Assembly (NCBI RefSeq): GCF_001010805.1
Contig: NZ_CP011477.1
Coordinates: 682,001 to 746,000, forward strand
From: Spongiibacter sp. IMCC21906
GTDB taxonomy: Bacteria; Pseudomonadota; Gammaproteobacteria; Pseudomonadales; Spongiibacteraceae
Reading direction: 5' to 3'
Length of the DNA stretch: 64,000 bases
Part shown: one piece after another, positions 8,049 to 17,293 of the stretch
Layout of the letters: each line of letters starts with the position of its first letter
Position numbering within the stretch: position 1 is the first letter of the stretch
Notes under the pieces: generated by a model
Databases searched by the model: none
What the model was told of the DNA's origin: nothing
The model's input: only the letters and a program-made list of their open reading frames with translations
Made by a program: the position numbers and the translations under genes

Positions 8049-8852
8049 ATGACCAACAAAGATCGTAGTTTTGACGGATTAAGTCAGCGGTTTCGTAAAA
8101 ATATTTACGATAGCCCCAAGGGACAGCTGCGGCTGGCCTTGTGCTGGCGGGAATTGTTGGAGCAGCTTCCTGGCTTGAAAGGCGAGGCGCCGTTACACAT
8201 TTGGGATGCCGGTGGTGGCTTGGGGCAGATGAGCCTGCGCTTGGCAGAGTTAGGTCATCAATTACTTTACAGTGACCTTTCGGGTGAAATGGCAGACGGC
8301 TTTACACTGGAGCTAGCCAGTCATTCTGCGGCGGAGAGGGTGACGGTTCTTCAGCAATCGATTCAGGACGTGGCTGCACAGCAAGCTATGGCTGGGCGAT
8401 TTGATGTCATCGTCTGTCACGCTGTGTTGGAATGGGTCGAGGACGGGCCGGCTTTGCTGGCAGCGCTCAAACGTTGCCTGAAACCTGGTGGTGTATTGTC
8501 GCTGATGTTTTATAACCTCAATGCCTTGGTGTTGAGCAATATTGGCAAGGGCAATCTCTATAAGCTTCGGGACGAGGCTTTTGCGGGGCATCCGGGGAGT
8601 TTCACGCCGCCTTCGCCCCGGCGACCCCACGAAGTTATTGATCAGCTACAGCAGCTGGGCCTTGAGGTGCAGGCCAAGCGGGGTATACGTTTGGTTTATG
8701 ACCTAATGCCACGGGCCATTCGCGATGCCCGTAGCTACGACGATGTCGAGGCCATCGAATGGCAGTATGGTGCTCAGGAACCCTTTTGGGCCCTTGGTCG
8801 CTATGTGCATGTGTTGTGCAAAAATACGCTGCACAAAACGAGCAGCGACTAA
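8049..8852 (+). CDS. cmoM: tRNA 5-carboxymethoxyuridine methyltransferase CmoM
   Basis: A 267-residue class I SAM methyltransferase. The N-terminus DRSFDGLSQRFRKNIYDSPKGQLR closely follows E. coli CmoM (formerly SmtA). The SAM-binding glycine loop is WDAGGGLGQM and the acidic strand end is YSDLS. CmoM methylates the cmo5U34 carboxyl group in tRNA wobble positions. The start at 8049 is chosen by homology; an in-frame ATG at 8031 is possible. The reading frame stays open upstream into the sRNA terminator, but that part cannot be coding. It probably depends on terminator read-through or an unseen promoter. Confidence 0.88.
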   Translation: MTNKDRSFDGLSQRFRKNIYDSPKGQLRLALCWRELLEQLPGLKGEAPLHIWDAGGGLGQMSLRLAELGHQLLYSDLSGEMADGFTLELASHSAAERVTVLQQSIQDVAAQQAMAGRFDVIVCHAVLEWVEDGPALLAALKRCLKPGGVLSLMFYNLNALVLSNIGKGNLYKLRDEAFAGHPGSFTPPSPRRPHEVIDQLQQLGLEVQAKRGIRLVYDLMPRAIRDARSYDDVEAIEWQYGAQEPFWALGRYVHVLCKNTLHKTSSD

Positions 8853-9308
8853 CTAGTGGTAGCGCATCCCCAATCGTTGCATAAGCGCCGCTAATATCCA
8901 CAATGGACCAATTAATAAAAATAAAACGTCGGTGAAAAAAGACGGCTGTTTGGCCTCGGCCTTGTGGCCCACAAACTGAAAATACCACGCAATCAACCAA
9001 ATAACGCCTGCGGGAATCCATAGCGCCAGCTCGATATGCGCCTGATACGCCATAATGCCCACAGCGATGGCGAGCATAAAAGGTAGCATTGCAAGGGCTA
9101 GTCTGAGCGACAATAGGCCATAAAAACCCATCGCAAAAATCAGCAGTAGCTGACCGATATTGGCGTCAGTGTAGGGAAGGGGTATCAGCCACAGTAGCGC
9201 CACAGTGCAGACGACAATTGCCGGAACACACCAGTAATGAATACGCTTGTTGCGCGGATTTTGGTGGGACTCGCTATACTCGTCCAGCCACTGCTGCAGA
9301 TCGCGCAT
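8853..9308 (-). CDS. Mpo1-like (DUF962) membrane dioxygenase
   Basis: A 151-residue membrane protein with about four hydrophobic segments. It carries the DUF962/YGL010w signatures: an N-terminal YSESHQNPRNKRIHYWCVP and a later WYFQFVGHKAEAKQPSFF with conserved histidines. Yeast Mpo1 is an Fe(II)-dependent dioxygenase that shortens 2-hydroxy fatty acids by one carbon; bacterial homologues are presumed similar. The histidines needed for metal binding look present. It converges on cmoM with no intergenic space, so the two 3' ends abut. Confidence 0.85.
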   Translation of the reverse strand: MRDLQQWLDEYSESHQNPRNKRIHYWCVPAIVVCTVALLWLIPLPYTDANIGQLLLIFAMGFYGLLSLRLALAMLPFMLAIAVGIMAYQAHIELALWIPAGVIWLIAWYFQFVGHKAEAKQPSFFTDVLFLLIGPLWILAALMQRLGMRYH

Positions 9309-9441
9309 GGGCCATTTCCTCTCACGGTGTTGTTATTTTAGCTAACAAAATAACGCCCACCGTTGTGAGGAGCAATGGCCGTCTTGCCACTGACCTGCTG
9401 GCGTATCGGTCAGTGGTGTGCCGGGCAGCTGGTCTTCGGTG

Positions 9442-9567
9442 TTAAACGAGGCTGATCAAGCAGGCCGCGACCACGACGGTAACACCTAGAAATAGGCTGA
9501 ATCTAGCAGCGATTTCGGCGGCAACGTCGGAATTCTGTGCGTAAGTAAGCAGTTTCTCTTGTGACAT
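9442..9567 (-). CDS. Small single-helix membrane protein, 41 residues
   Basis: A short gene: ATG at 9567 (reading leftwards) with TAGGAG 8 bases upstream, ending TAA at 9442. The product begins MSQEKLLTYAQNSDVAAEIA and ends in one hydrophobic helix, FLGVTVVVAACLISLV. The ribosome-binding site, a clean hydrophobic tail and its own space between neighbours support real coding. I do not recognise a family. A TATACT sequence about 45 bp upstream could be a -10 box. It may be a small membrane-stress or regulator-type peptide; this is only a guess. Confidence 0.6.
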   Translation of the reverse strand: MSQEKLLTYAQNSDVAAEIAARFSLFLGVTVVVAACLISLV

Positions 9568-9740
9568 AATGTAACTCCTAGGTTTTGTGCTTCACTGGTA
9601 TCCAGTATACGGGGATAAAGTGTTACCTATGGTTACGTAAAATTTATGTATTGGTGTGGGCCAGAAGCCATTGCTGCGGATTTTGGATGGGGTGGATTTA
9701 GATTATATCTATTTAAATCAATAGCTTAATAATATTTTTT

Positions 9741-9799
9741 GGCGGGATCACCGCCTTTTAATAGAAAGTAAACAAGCTTTTCCATTATTAAAAGGCGGT
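9741..9799. repeat. Long inverted repeat with competing hairpin, downstream of the GlpD-like gene
   Basis: ACCGCCTTTTAATA (9750-9763) pairs perfectly over 14 bp with TATTAAAAGGCGGT (9786-9799) across a 22-nt loop. The CCGCC at 9751-9755 can alternatively pair with GGCGG at 9741-9745. There is no U-run on either strand, so it is not a standard terminator. It lies 15 bp beyond the stop of the GlpD-like gene and may protect the 3' end, or it may be a mobile palindromic unit. Confidence 0.6.
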
Positions 9800-9813
9800 A
9801 ACATTTGCTGCCG

Positions 9814-11016
9814 CTAGCTGCTTTGTTCGCTGCTTTGGGGCAAGGGGCTCAACGGCAATGTGCGGGTATCAGCTACATTCTCTCTTTTGCCAAGGCTTTT
9901 GATAATGTAGTCCATCACTCGCTCTGCCGTGTGGCGGTAGCTGGTGAGCTTGCCACCGTAGACGGCAATGAGAGAGGCCTGCTTGGGGTCGTCGCACAAA
10001 AAGAACGTATCTCGGTCACGTTTATTGGCGAGCTCGTCGGATTTGGCAAGCACCCGTAAGCCTGCCCAGCTGTCAACAATCGTGGCGTCGTCATTTTTGA
10101 AAAAGTGCCCGAAGGTTTCTTGCAGGTAACTAAGCTCTTCGTTGCTGGGGGTGACAGCATCCGCGCTTTCTTGGTGAACCACTTCGGTGGTGCCTATCAG
10201 TGCTTTGTCGCCCCAGGGCATCGCAAAGACGGCTCGACCATCTTTGGGCGACTCCATATAGAACACGCCGTTATCCAGCTTTTTATTCACTAGAATATGG
10301 CTTCCCCTGACTAAATCGATGGCTTTGGGGGTGGTGTCAGATTCTATGCGTTTGGCAATATCGTTAATCCAGGGACCGCCAGCATTCACCAAACATTTGC
10401 AGCGGCAGTTTATTTTTCCTTCCAGCGTGCGAATATTGAGCAGGTAGCCATCGTCAGTTTTGCTGGCTTCCATCAGTTCTGCGCTGGCCAAGGTGGTCAC
10501 GCCCATTTCCTGGGCGGAGCGAATGACCGCTTCGGTGAGAAGTTTATCGTTGGTCTGGCCATCCCAGTATTGAAAAACCGCTTGCAAGCCATCGGTGCTT
10601 AAACCGTCCAGCTGTTCCCACTCGGCCTTGGGCAAACTGCGGAAACGCGCCAGCGGGCCGCCACCGCTGAGAATGTAGTAAAGGCTCAGGCCCGCGCGGA
10701 TTTGCCAGGGACGACGGCTGGTGTCTTTGTAGATAGGAATAAAAAATTTCACGGGTTTAACCAGTTCTGGCGCATTCTTCAGTAGGCGCGCGCGTTCCCG
10801 CAAGCTGTGGTACACCAAGGGGATTTGCCCGGTTTCCAGGTAGCGCAAGCCGCCATGAATCAGTTTGCTGGAGCGTTGAGAGGTGCCTGCGGCCCAGTGG
10901 TGACGTTCAAATATCGTCACTTTGTAGCCGGCGGCAGCGGCAGCTTGTGCAATTCCTGCGCCTTGAACACCGCCGCCAATGACGGCTACTTCGGTTTCAA
11001 TATGCTGCTCAGACAA
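9814..11016 (-). CDS. Short GlpD-like FAD-dependent glycerol-3-phosphate oxidase/dehydrogenase
   Basis: A 400-residue flavoprotein. The N-terminal FAD-binding motif VIGGGVQGAGIA and the stretch SSKLIHGGLRYLE match GlpD. A C-terminal glycine-rich FAD contact is VYGGKLTSYR. GlpD oxidises sn-glycerol-3-phosphate to dihydroxyacetone phosphate at the membrane. This protein ends soon after that motif and lacks the C-terminal domain that makes classical GlpD about 500 residues. The start is placed at TTG 11016 because AGGAG lies 7 bases upstream; it overlaps the last codons of the phosphodiesterase gene, so the two are translationally coupled. The preceding gene would supply its substrate. Confidence 0.82.
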   Translation of the reverse strand: MSEQHIETEVAVIGGGVQGAGIAQAAAAAGYKVTIFERHHWAAGTSQRSSKLIHGGLRYLETGQIPLVYHSLRERARLLKNAPELVKPVKFFIPIYKDTSRRPWQIRAGLSLYYILSGGGPLARFRSLPKAEWEQLDGLSTDGLQAVFQYWDGQTNDKLLTEAVIRSAQEMGVTTLASAELMEASKTDDGYLLNIRTLEGKINCRCKCLVNAGGPWINDIAKRIESDTTPKAIDLVRGSHILVNKKLDNGVFYMESPKDGRAVFAMPWGDKALIGTTEVVHQESADAVTPSNEELSYLQETFGHFFKNDDATIVDSWAGLRVLAKSDELANKRDRDTFFLCDDPKQASLIAVYGGKLTSYRHTAERVMDYIIKSLGKRENVADTRTLPLSPLPQSSEQSS

Positions 11017-11743
11017 GATTAAACTCCTGTAGTAATTCTCCAATAAGATAGGTCTCAACGGCGCTGGCGCCGCGATCAAACCACGTTTTTGCCTCTACGC
11101 CAGTGCCCACTTCATAGACCACAATGGGCCAGGGAAGTGCGCGGAGGTCGGCGTCGGTGGGTATGCAGTTGCGATCGCAATACACCACTTCGGGATTAAG
11201 CTTGGCCAGCGAGGCTAATTGCCAATCTGGCCAATAATCAAAAACAGCGCCGAGTCGCTGCCAGCCTTGGTTTTTTGCTAGCAATAATGCGTCCAGCTCA
11301 AAGCTGATCAGCACACATTGCTGGGCAACTGGTTTTAAAATCCGACATACCGCCGCCACGACAGTGCTCACATTAAAGTGGCGAATACTTTCGGCCTTCA
11401 GTTCTACAAACGCTGTGACCTTGGGAAACTCTTGCAACAGTGATACCACTTCACTCAGTGGGCACATCGGGTTGTTAGCAAATTGATCGCCAAAACGGAT
11501 GGCCTCACCCGCTCGAAAGCTGAGCAGGGTGTCCGCTGGGTAATCCCAAATCATGCCGGGTTGCTGGCAGAGTCGTTCTAGGCTGGCGTCGTGAAAAACA
11601 AAAACATCTTGGTCTGCGCTGAGCTGCACGTCCAGTTCAATATTTACCGCGCCAGCACGAATAGCCTGACGCAAAGCGAGTAAGGTATTTTCTGGGTAGT
11701 GCTGGCGCCAGCCGCGGTGTGCAACAAAATTATCGGCGAGCAT
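11009..11743 (-). CDS. Glycerophosphodiester phosphodiesterase
   Basis: A 244-residue cytoplasmic GDPD-family enzyme. Catalytic signatures: AHRGW near residue 8, PENT with the following A, the metal-binding IELDVQLSADQDVFVFHD (Glu/Asp pair and second His) and FVELK further on. It hydrolyses glycerophosphodiesters (lipid headgroup remnants) to glycerol-3-phosphate and an alcohol. It is the first gene of a two-gene operon with the overlapping GlpD-like oxidase, a coherent route from phospholipid headgroups into central metabolism. There is no signal peptide, so an uptake system elsewhere must supply the substrate. Confidence 0.9.
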   Translation of the reverse strand: MLADNFVAHRGWRQHYPENTLLALRQAIRAGAVNIELDVQLSADQDVFVFHDASLERLCQQPGMIWDYPADTLLSFRAGEAIRFGDQFANNPMCPLSEVVSLLQEFPKVTAFVELKAESIRHFNVSTVVAAVCRILKPVAQQCVLISFELDALLLAKNQGWQRLGAVFDYWPDWQLASLAKLNPEVVYCDRNCIPTDADLRALPWPIVVYEVGTGVEAKTWFDRGASAVETYLIGELLQEFNLV

Positions 11744-11930
11744 GAGAGGTCCAAAAGTGTCGGGGCCGTGACTACTGTAGTCTTTATCGCGCGACGCTTA
11801 AAGTCGGCGGCGGGGTATTTATGTTGAGCTACCCTAAAGTTGCTGCGCTCATGCTTATTCATAAGCCGTTACCATGGCTATAATGCCGACTAATTTTGAA
11901 AGCGCGATGACAGTTTTTAAGGGGAGGGAT

Positions 11931-13325
11931 ATGACCGTATATTCGATCAAGGCGCTATTAGCTGGCGAAGCGGAGATAGGTTCAGCGGTTACGGTTAAAG
12001 GCTGGGTGCGTAGCCGACGTGACTCTAAGGGCGGGTTCTCTTTTTTGGCCGTGCACGATGGCTCTTGCCACGCTGCCATTCAGGCTGTCTTGCCCGGTGA
12101 GTTAGAAAACTATCAGCGCGAACTGCTGCAGCTTACTGCGGGTTGCTCCGTTATTGTTGAGGGCGAGCTGGTTGCGTCCCAAGGCAAGGGGCAGGCGGTG
12201 GAGATTCAAGCTGCCAAGGTCGAGGTAGTGGGCTTGGTGGATGACCCTGATAGTTATCCGGTGGCCAAAAAACGCCACAGCTTTGAGTATTTGCGCAGCG
12301 TGGCCCATTTGCGCCCGCGAACCAATACCTTTGGCGCGATCACTCGGGTGCGCACGGTCTTGGCTAATGCCGTTCATCGTTATTTCTTTGAGCGGGGTTT
12401 TCAGTGGATTAACAGTCCGCTTATCACCGCCAGTGATTGCGAGGGTGCTGGAGAGCTGTTTAGGGTATCGACGCTGGATTTTATGAATTTGCCCAGAGAC
12501 GAAAAAGGCGGGGTGGATTTCGGTGAAGACTTTTTTGGCCGGGAGGCATTTTTAACCGTGTCGGGCCAGCTCAACGCCGAGGCTTATGCGCTGGCGATGT
12601 CGAAGGTCTATACCTTTGGTCCTACGTTTCGGGCGGAAAACTCCAATACCAGTCGCCACTTGGCAGAATTTTGGATGGTAGAGCCGGAAATTGCGTTTGC
12701 CGATTTAAATGACGATGCCGCATTGGCCGAAGATTTTCTCCGCTATTTGTTGGGGCAGGTTCTGGAGCAGTGTCAGGAGGATTTGGCATTCTTTAATGAG
12801 TTTATCGACAAGGGCGTATTGGCGCGATTGCAGCAAGTGGCGGAAACAGGCTTTGCGCGCATGACCTATACCGAGGCGGTAAAAATCCTCGAGACCTCGG
12901 GGCAAAAATTTGAGTATCCGGTGAAGTGGGGCGCCGATTTGCAATCGGAACATGAGCGTTTTCTCTGCGAGCAGCATATAGGCGGCCCGCTAGTGGTGAC
13001 CGACTATCCCAAAGAGATTAAAGCGTTTTATATGCGCATGAATGATGACGGTAAAACCGTTGCCGCCATGGACGTGCTGGCGCCGGGAATTGGCGAAATT
13101 ATTGGTGGCAGTCAGCGGGAAGAGCGTTTAGATGTGTTGGATGCCCGCATGGCTGAGCAGAATGTACACGGTTTGGGCTGGTATCGGGATTTGCGCCGTT
13201 ACGGCACGGTGCCCCATGCGGGGTTTGGCTTGGGCTTTGAGCGCTTGCTCAATTATATAACCGGTATGGAAAACGTGCGGGATGCGATTCCTTTTCCAAG
13301 GGTACCCCGGCACGCTGAGTTTTAA
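11931..13325 (+). CDS. asnS: Asparaginyl-tRNA synthetase
   Basis: A 464-residue class IIb aminoacyl-tRNA synthetase, close to the usual length. The N-terminal OB-fold anticodon-binding domain (residues 1-105, [17 protein letters not shown]) is followed by the catalytic core: motif 2 region [22 protein letters not shown] and motif 3 [10 protein letters not shown]. The run SNTSRH favours Asn over Asp specificity. The start at 11931 is supported by AGGGGAGGG directly upstream; an upstream in-frame ATG would add 19 unconserved residues. Confidence 0.95.
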   Translation: MTVYSIKALLAGEAEIGSAVTVKGWVRSRRDSKGGFSFLAVHDGSCHAAIQAVLPGELENYQRELLQLTAGCSVIVEGELVASQGKGQAVEIQAAKVEVVGLVDDPDSYPVAKKRHSFEYLRSVAHLRPRTNTFGAITRVRTVLANAVHRYFFERGFQWINSPLITASDCEGAGELFRVSTLDFMNLPRDEKGGVDFGEDFFGREAFLTVSGQLNAEAYALAMSKVYTFGPTFRAENSNTSRHLAEFWMVEPEIAFADLNDDAALAEDFLRYLLGQVLEQCQEDLAFFNEFIDKGVLARLQQVAETGFARMTYTEAVKILETSGQKFEYPVKWGADLQSEHERFLCEQHIGGPLVVTDYPKEIKAFYMRMNDDGKTVAAMDVLAPGIGEIIGGSQREERLDVLDARMAEQNVHGLGWYRDLRRYGTVPHAGFGLGFERLLNYITGMENVRDAIPFPRVPRHAEF

Positions 13326-13334
13326 GGACGGCAG

Positions 13335-13364
13335 CCTTGCCTCTTTCGGCTGGAAAGGGCAAGG
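13335..13364. terminator. Hairpin between convergent asnS and rnb
   Basis: CCTTGCC-T-CTTTC (13335-13347) pairs with GAAAGGGCAAGG (13353-13364), with one bulged T and a 5-nt loop. It lies between two convergent stop codons. The U-rich tail is weak on both sides, so termination is likely but not certain. Confidence 0.5.
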
Positions 13365-13386
13365 GCCTTAGCTTCGTTCTTCTGTT

Positions 13387-15339
13387 TTAGCTGCTTTCTT
13401 TCGTGTTTGTGGCGGCTTCTGCCGGGTCGCTTGGCGTTGTCGCTTCGTCTTCGACGACATTGAACAATAGCTTGCCTGCAAAGGGATCGAGCTCAGCGAC
13501 TTTCACTGTAACCGGCGTTTCCAGCTGGAACAGGCGCTTGTCATTGAATAGACGCAGGCTATTGGCGTCAAAGCTGAGTTTCTCGGGAATGGAGCGCGCT
13601 TCGACAAAACCGTTAATGCCAGTGTCGTCCAGTTCGACTGTAAAGCCGCCACCGTTTAAGTGGGCGATATGGCCTTGGTAGACCTGATCCTTTGGCTGCT
13701 TGGCCAAAAACTGGTAATGCAGCCAGCGTTCCATATTGCGGCTGGCCTGACGAGCGTTGCGGAGAGTGTCTTGTAATGCCTGCAGTGCGTCACTGCTGGG
13801 TAAGCTGGCTTGGGTGTTGTCGAGCTTGGCGCGAATGCAGCGCTGGGCAATTAAGTCATTGTATTTGCGCAGCGGCGACGTAAATGTGCTGTAGCGTTCC
13901 AGTCCCAGGCCAAAATGCGGTTTTGCCTCCAGGCTAAGTTCGCCGGGTTGTAGCATTCTGGCGAAAATACTCCGCAGCGGCAGGTTTGAGCTGCTGGTGC
14001 TGGTTGCATTGATCAGCTGGCGATAGCCGTCTAAGGTGCTGATGTCGCAATCCTGTAGCTCGGGCAGCGCCTCGGCCATCACCGCGCGAACATTCGCTAA
14101 TCGGTCTTCCCGTAAACCAGCATGACTACTAAATATGGCTGGACCGTCGGCAAACCACTCAGCGACGCTACGGTTTGCCGCCAACATGCATTCTTCGACT
14201 AGGCGGTGAGCATCGTTGCGTAAAACCTTGGTAATGGCTGCAATCTGGCCGGCATCGTCTAATTCATAACGGAAGTCGGCTTGCTCGGGCATGATCAACG
14301 CATGTTCGGTCCGGTAGCTATTGAGTGCTTTGCTGACCGCTTCAAGTGTTTTGAGCTGCGGGTGCTCTAGCGTTTCATCGCCATTTAGCTGGGCTTGCAC
14401 GCCGTTATAGCTGAGCTTGGCATGGGAGCGGATCAGTGCTTCACAAAAGCTGACTTGGCTAATTTCGCCGTGTTCGCTGACTTGCATTGTGCAAACAAGG
14501 GCGGCTCGATCTTGTTCTGGCAGCAGCGAGCACAGGTCTTTGGTAATGGCTTCGGGAAACATGACCTGGGTTTTGCCGGGCAGATAGACGCTAGTGCCTC
14601 TTGCGGCGGCAGCTTTATCTAATGCGCTGCCAGGCAGGATGTAGGCACCGGGGTCTGCCACTGCGACTTGTAGACGCCAGCCTTGCTCATTGGCTTCAGC
14701 CCACAGCGCGTCATCGATGTCCCGGGTTTCTGCAGAGTCGATGGTGACAAAGGGTGTCGCTCTAAGATCGTCACGCTTGTCTGCGCGCTGATCGTTCAGT
14801 GTCTCTGTGCCTTTGGGCCACTCTCTGGGCAGGTTGAATTTGTACTGGGTGTAGCGGGCCTCGACCCCCGGCTCGTTCAGGCTGCCAATGCGTGCCAGCA
14901 CGTTGACTTGTGATTTGCCGTCACGGAAGGGGTGGCGGCTGACCTTGCAATGCAGCAAATCACCCTCGGCGGCTTTTTTGCGTTGCGAAGGGGGAATGAA
15001 TAACAGCTTATTGAAACGCGGCAGATCGGGCTCTACAAAATGGCCTTGGCCGCGAATAACGTAACGGCCGGTAAAGGTATCCAGCGGGCTTTTGAGCAGT
15101 TTTTCCAGCTCGGCTTTGAATTTGCCCTTGTCGTCGGTGTGGACGGTTATTTTTACTCGATCGCCAGGGAATACGCGCTGCATATCATCCGGCGCAAGAA
15201 ATACATCGCGACCATCGTCGAGCTTGACAAAGCCAAAGCGCCTTTGGCTACCCCTGACCTCGCCTTCGCCTTGATCCTTAGATTCGATGATGTCGGTCTT
15301 TAACTGATTAAGTTGCGCCAGCGAATTTGGGTCTAGCAT
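13387..15339 (-). CDS. rnb: Exoribonuclease II family (RNB-domain 3'-5' exonuclease)
   Basis: A 650-residue protein. The N-terminal cold-shock-like OB folds (GSQRRFGFVKLDDGRDVFL) are followed by the RNB catalytic domain with VTIDSAETRDIDDALW, carrying the four aspartates that bind magnesium, and a C-terminal S1 domain (VYQGHIAHLNGGGFTVEL). Length and domain order fit RNase II rather than the longer RNase R. It degrades single-stranded RNA processively from the 3' end. Convergent with asnS. Confidence 0.85.
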   Translation of the reverse strand: MLDPNSLAQLNQLKTDIIESKDQGEGEVRGSQRRFGFVKLDDGRDVFLAPDDMQRVFPGDRVKITVHTDDKGKFKAELEKLLKSPLDTFTGRYVIRGQGHFVEPDLPRFNKLLFIPPSQRKKAAEGDLLHCKVSRHPFRDGKSQVNVLARIGSLNEPGVEARYTQYKFNLPREWPKGTETLNDQRADKRDDLRATPFVTIDSAETRDIDDALWAEANEQGWRLQVAVADPGAYILPGSALDKAAAARGTSVYLPGKTQVMFPEAITKDLCSLLPEQDRAALVCTMQVSEHGEISQVSFCEALIRSHAKLSYNGVQAQLNGDETLEHPQLKTLEAVSKALNSYRTEHALIMPEQADFRYELDDAGQIAAITKVLRNDAHRLVEECMLAANRSVAEWFADGPAIFSSHAGLREDRLANVRAVMAEALPELQDCDISTLDGYRQLINATSTSSSNLPLRSIFARMLQPGELSLEAKPHFGLGLERYSTFTSPLRKYNDLIAQRCIRAKLDNTQASLPSSDALQALQDTLRNARQASRNMERWLHYQFLAKQPKDQVYQGHIAHLNGGGFTVELDDTGINGFVEARSIPEKLSFDANSLRLFNDKRLFQLETPVTVKVAELDPFAGKLLFNVVEDEATTPSDPAEAATNTKESS

Positions 15340-15768
15340 GATGCCGTCTTACCTGTCTGTGCTGCGAAAAATGGGGCTACAGGGTAGCGGAAAACAGCGG
15401 TGGCGTCTTCCGTTAAAGACCATGTAGCGCGAATATGGTGCGTATTCGTGGGCGTTCGCCCCAGCGTAATGCAAAATGCGATCTAAGCGAGGATTCCTAT
15501 AAAGTTTGGTTGACAAGTTGCGCCTTGGCTCCCAATAATCAAGACACATCTCGCTTTTGGACTGGTCGATTGTTTTCAGTGCAAATTTGCCTTTTGGCTA
15601 ACAGCAAGACATATACCCCCGACTGTGCTTTAACGCGACGGCCGCAGTCCCCTACGATTCAGTTCAAATCTTCGTGTACCTCAAATTTCGGGCAGCTTCG
15701 CCCCCATGCTCTATCAATAAAAACGGCCGCTGGCCGACTTACACTTCCCTGCCTGCAGAGAGAGCCTT
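15340..15768 (+). other. Non-coding interval upstream of the PIN-PhoH gene, with a possible promoter
   Basis: Four hundred bases without a convincing gene between two divergent genes. The best feature is a sigma-70-like promoter: TTGACA at 15510-15515, an 18-bp spacer and AATAAT at 15534-15539, reading towards the PIN-PhoH gene 230 bp away. An open frame across 15435-15791 has poor codon character and no ribosome site. No tRNA fold found. Confidence 0.45.
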
Positions 15769-17154
15769 ATGGAAAAAATCTTTGTTCTTGATACCAATGT
15801 ATTGCTGCACGATCCCATGGCAATTAGCGCATTTAAGGAACACCGGGTGGTTATTCCGATGACGGTGTTAGAAGAGTTGGATCATATCAAGGACAGGCGA
15901 GATAAAGACGTGAGCCGGGAGGCTCGAATAGCCATTAATGCCATCGATAAAATTCTGTTTAATGCCAGCCCTCGGGCAATTCAAGAAGGGGTGGAAATTC
16001 CCAACAGTCTGGAGGGAGATAAAAACGGCTTGTTGGCTATTTTTCCCGACCAGCTTATTAATCACGATACGGCTGCGGCGTATCTGGATGGCAGTCAGCA
16101 GCAGGCCAACGATAACCGCATTATCAATGTTGCCTTGCATTTGCAGGTTAAAAACCCGGGAGCTTATGTATGTCTGGTCACAAAAGACATTAATATGCGC
16201 TTGAAGGCTAAAGGGTCCGGACTGGAAAATGTTGAGGACTATCGGCGGGACCGAGTGCTGGATGATATTCAGTATATGGCCAAGGGCTATGAGCATTTGC
16301 CGGGGCGTTTTTGGGATCAGGTGGATACCGTTGACACCATTCGTGAAGGCAGTCAAACGGTGCATGTGTTGAGCCGAAACGTGTTGCCCCATGCCCATGT
16401 TAATCAGTTTATTTTCGACGATAGTGGCTTTGTGGGACAGGTGCGATCGGTAGAGGGCGAACGCATTGAGCTGTTGGACCTCTGCAAAGAGCAGATGATG
16501 AATCAACATATGTGGGGGCTAAAACCCCGTAACTTTGAACAAGCCATGGCTTTTTTTATGGTGTCGCGGCCTAATATTGATATGACCGTGTTAACTGGTC
16601 CGGCCGGGTCGGGTAAAACCTTGATAGCGCTAGCTTACGGGCTTCACGCGATTTTGGAAGAAAAACGTTACGACAAGTTAATTGTAGCTCGCTCCACGCC
16701 GCCAATTGCAGAAGACATCGGCTTTCTGCCCGGGACCGAAGAAGAGAAAATGGCGCCGTGGCTTGCCGCATTTGACGACAATCTTGAAGTGCTGCATGGC
16801 AGCGATGAGTCACCGTTTAGTAGCATTGAATATGTAAAAGACAAAGCTAACATTCAATTTAAATCGCTAAACTTTATGCGAGGAAGGTCGTTTAATAACG
16901 CGTATATTGTAATTGATGAATCTCAGGGTTTAACGCAGTTTCAGTTAAAGTCTATTATTACTAGGGTAGGTTCTAATTCAAAAATTGTGGTGTTGGGTAA
17001 CTTGGCCCAGATTGATAACAAATATATTTCGCCGTTGACGTCAGGCTTAACGTATCTGGTAGAAAAGAGTAAGCATTTTCCCCATGCGGGCATCATGCAT
17101 GTGAACGGTATTGAGCGTTCGCGATTGGCGGCATTTGCGGAAGAAAACTTATAA
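15769..17154 (+). CDS. PIN-PhoH protein (YlaK-type RNA helicase/nuclease)
   Basis: A 461-residue cytoplasmic protein with an N-terminal PIN ribonuclease domain (LDTNVLLHDP, Asp8; then EELDHIKD and later acidic residues to about 150) and a C-terminal PhoH-type P-loop ATPase (GPAGSGKTLIALAYGLHA, about 277-294; Walker B YIVIDESQ). PIN-PhoH proteins act as ATP-driven RNA unwinding nucleases, related to VapC-type toxins but not paired with an antitoxin here. The ATG is the start fixed by the conserved N-terminus. Monocistronic by layout. Confidence 0.9.
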   Translation: MEKIFVLDTNVLLHDPMAISAFKEHRVVIPMTVLEELDHIKDRRDKDVSREARIAINAIDKILFNASPRAIQEGVEIPNSLEGDKNGLLAIFPDQLINHDTAAAYLDGSQQQANDNRIINVALHLQVKNPGAYVCLVTKDINMRLKAKGSGLENVEDYRRDRVLDDIQYMAKGYEHLPGRFWDQVDTVDTIREGSQTVHVLSRNVLPHAHVNQFIFDDSGFVGQVRSVEGERIELLDLCKEQMMNQHMWGLKPRNFEQAMAFFMVSRPNIDMTVLTGPAGSGKTLIALAYGLHAILEEKRYDKLIVARSTPPIAEDIGFLPGTEEEKMAPWLAAFDDNLEVLHGSDESPFSSIEYVKDKANIQFKSLNFMRGRSFNNAYIVIDESQGLTQFQLKSIITRVGSNSKIVVLGNLAQIDNKYISPLTSGLTYLVEKSKHFPHAGIMHVNGIERSRLAAFAEENL

Positions 17155-17293
17155 GGTAAAGGCGTTGACCCTCGGGGTTGCTTATGAGTAACAACTAACG
17201 CCGGGGGTTTGTCAATAGGGTTAACTCACGCTGTATTGCAGAGTTGTTGAGGTGCTAAATTACCCTCACCCAATTACTGTACCTGTCGCAGCC

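Noticed and set aside
15660-15690. TTCAAAT resembling a tRNA T-loop
   Set aside because: The flanking bases do not form a five-base T-stem and no acceptor or anticodon arm could be built.
15435-15791. 118-codon open frame between rnb and the PIN-PhoH gene
   Set aside because: Poor amino-acid composition, no start signal, overlaps the PhoH start and contains a probable promoter.
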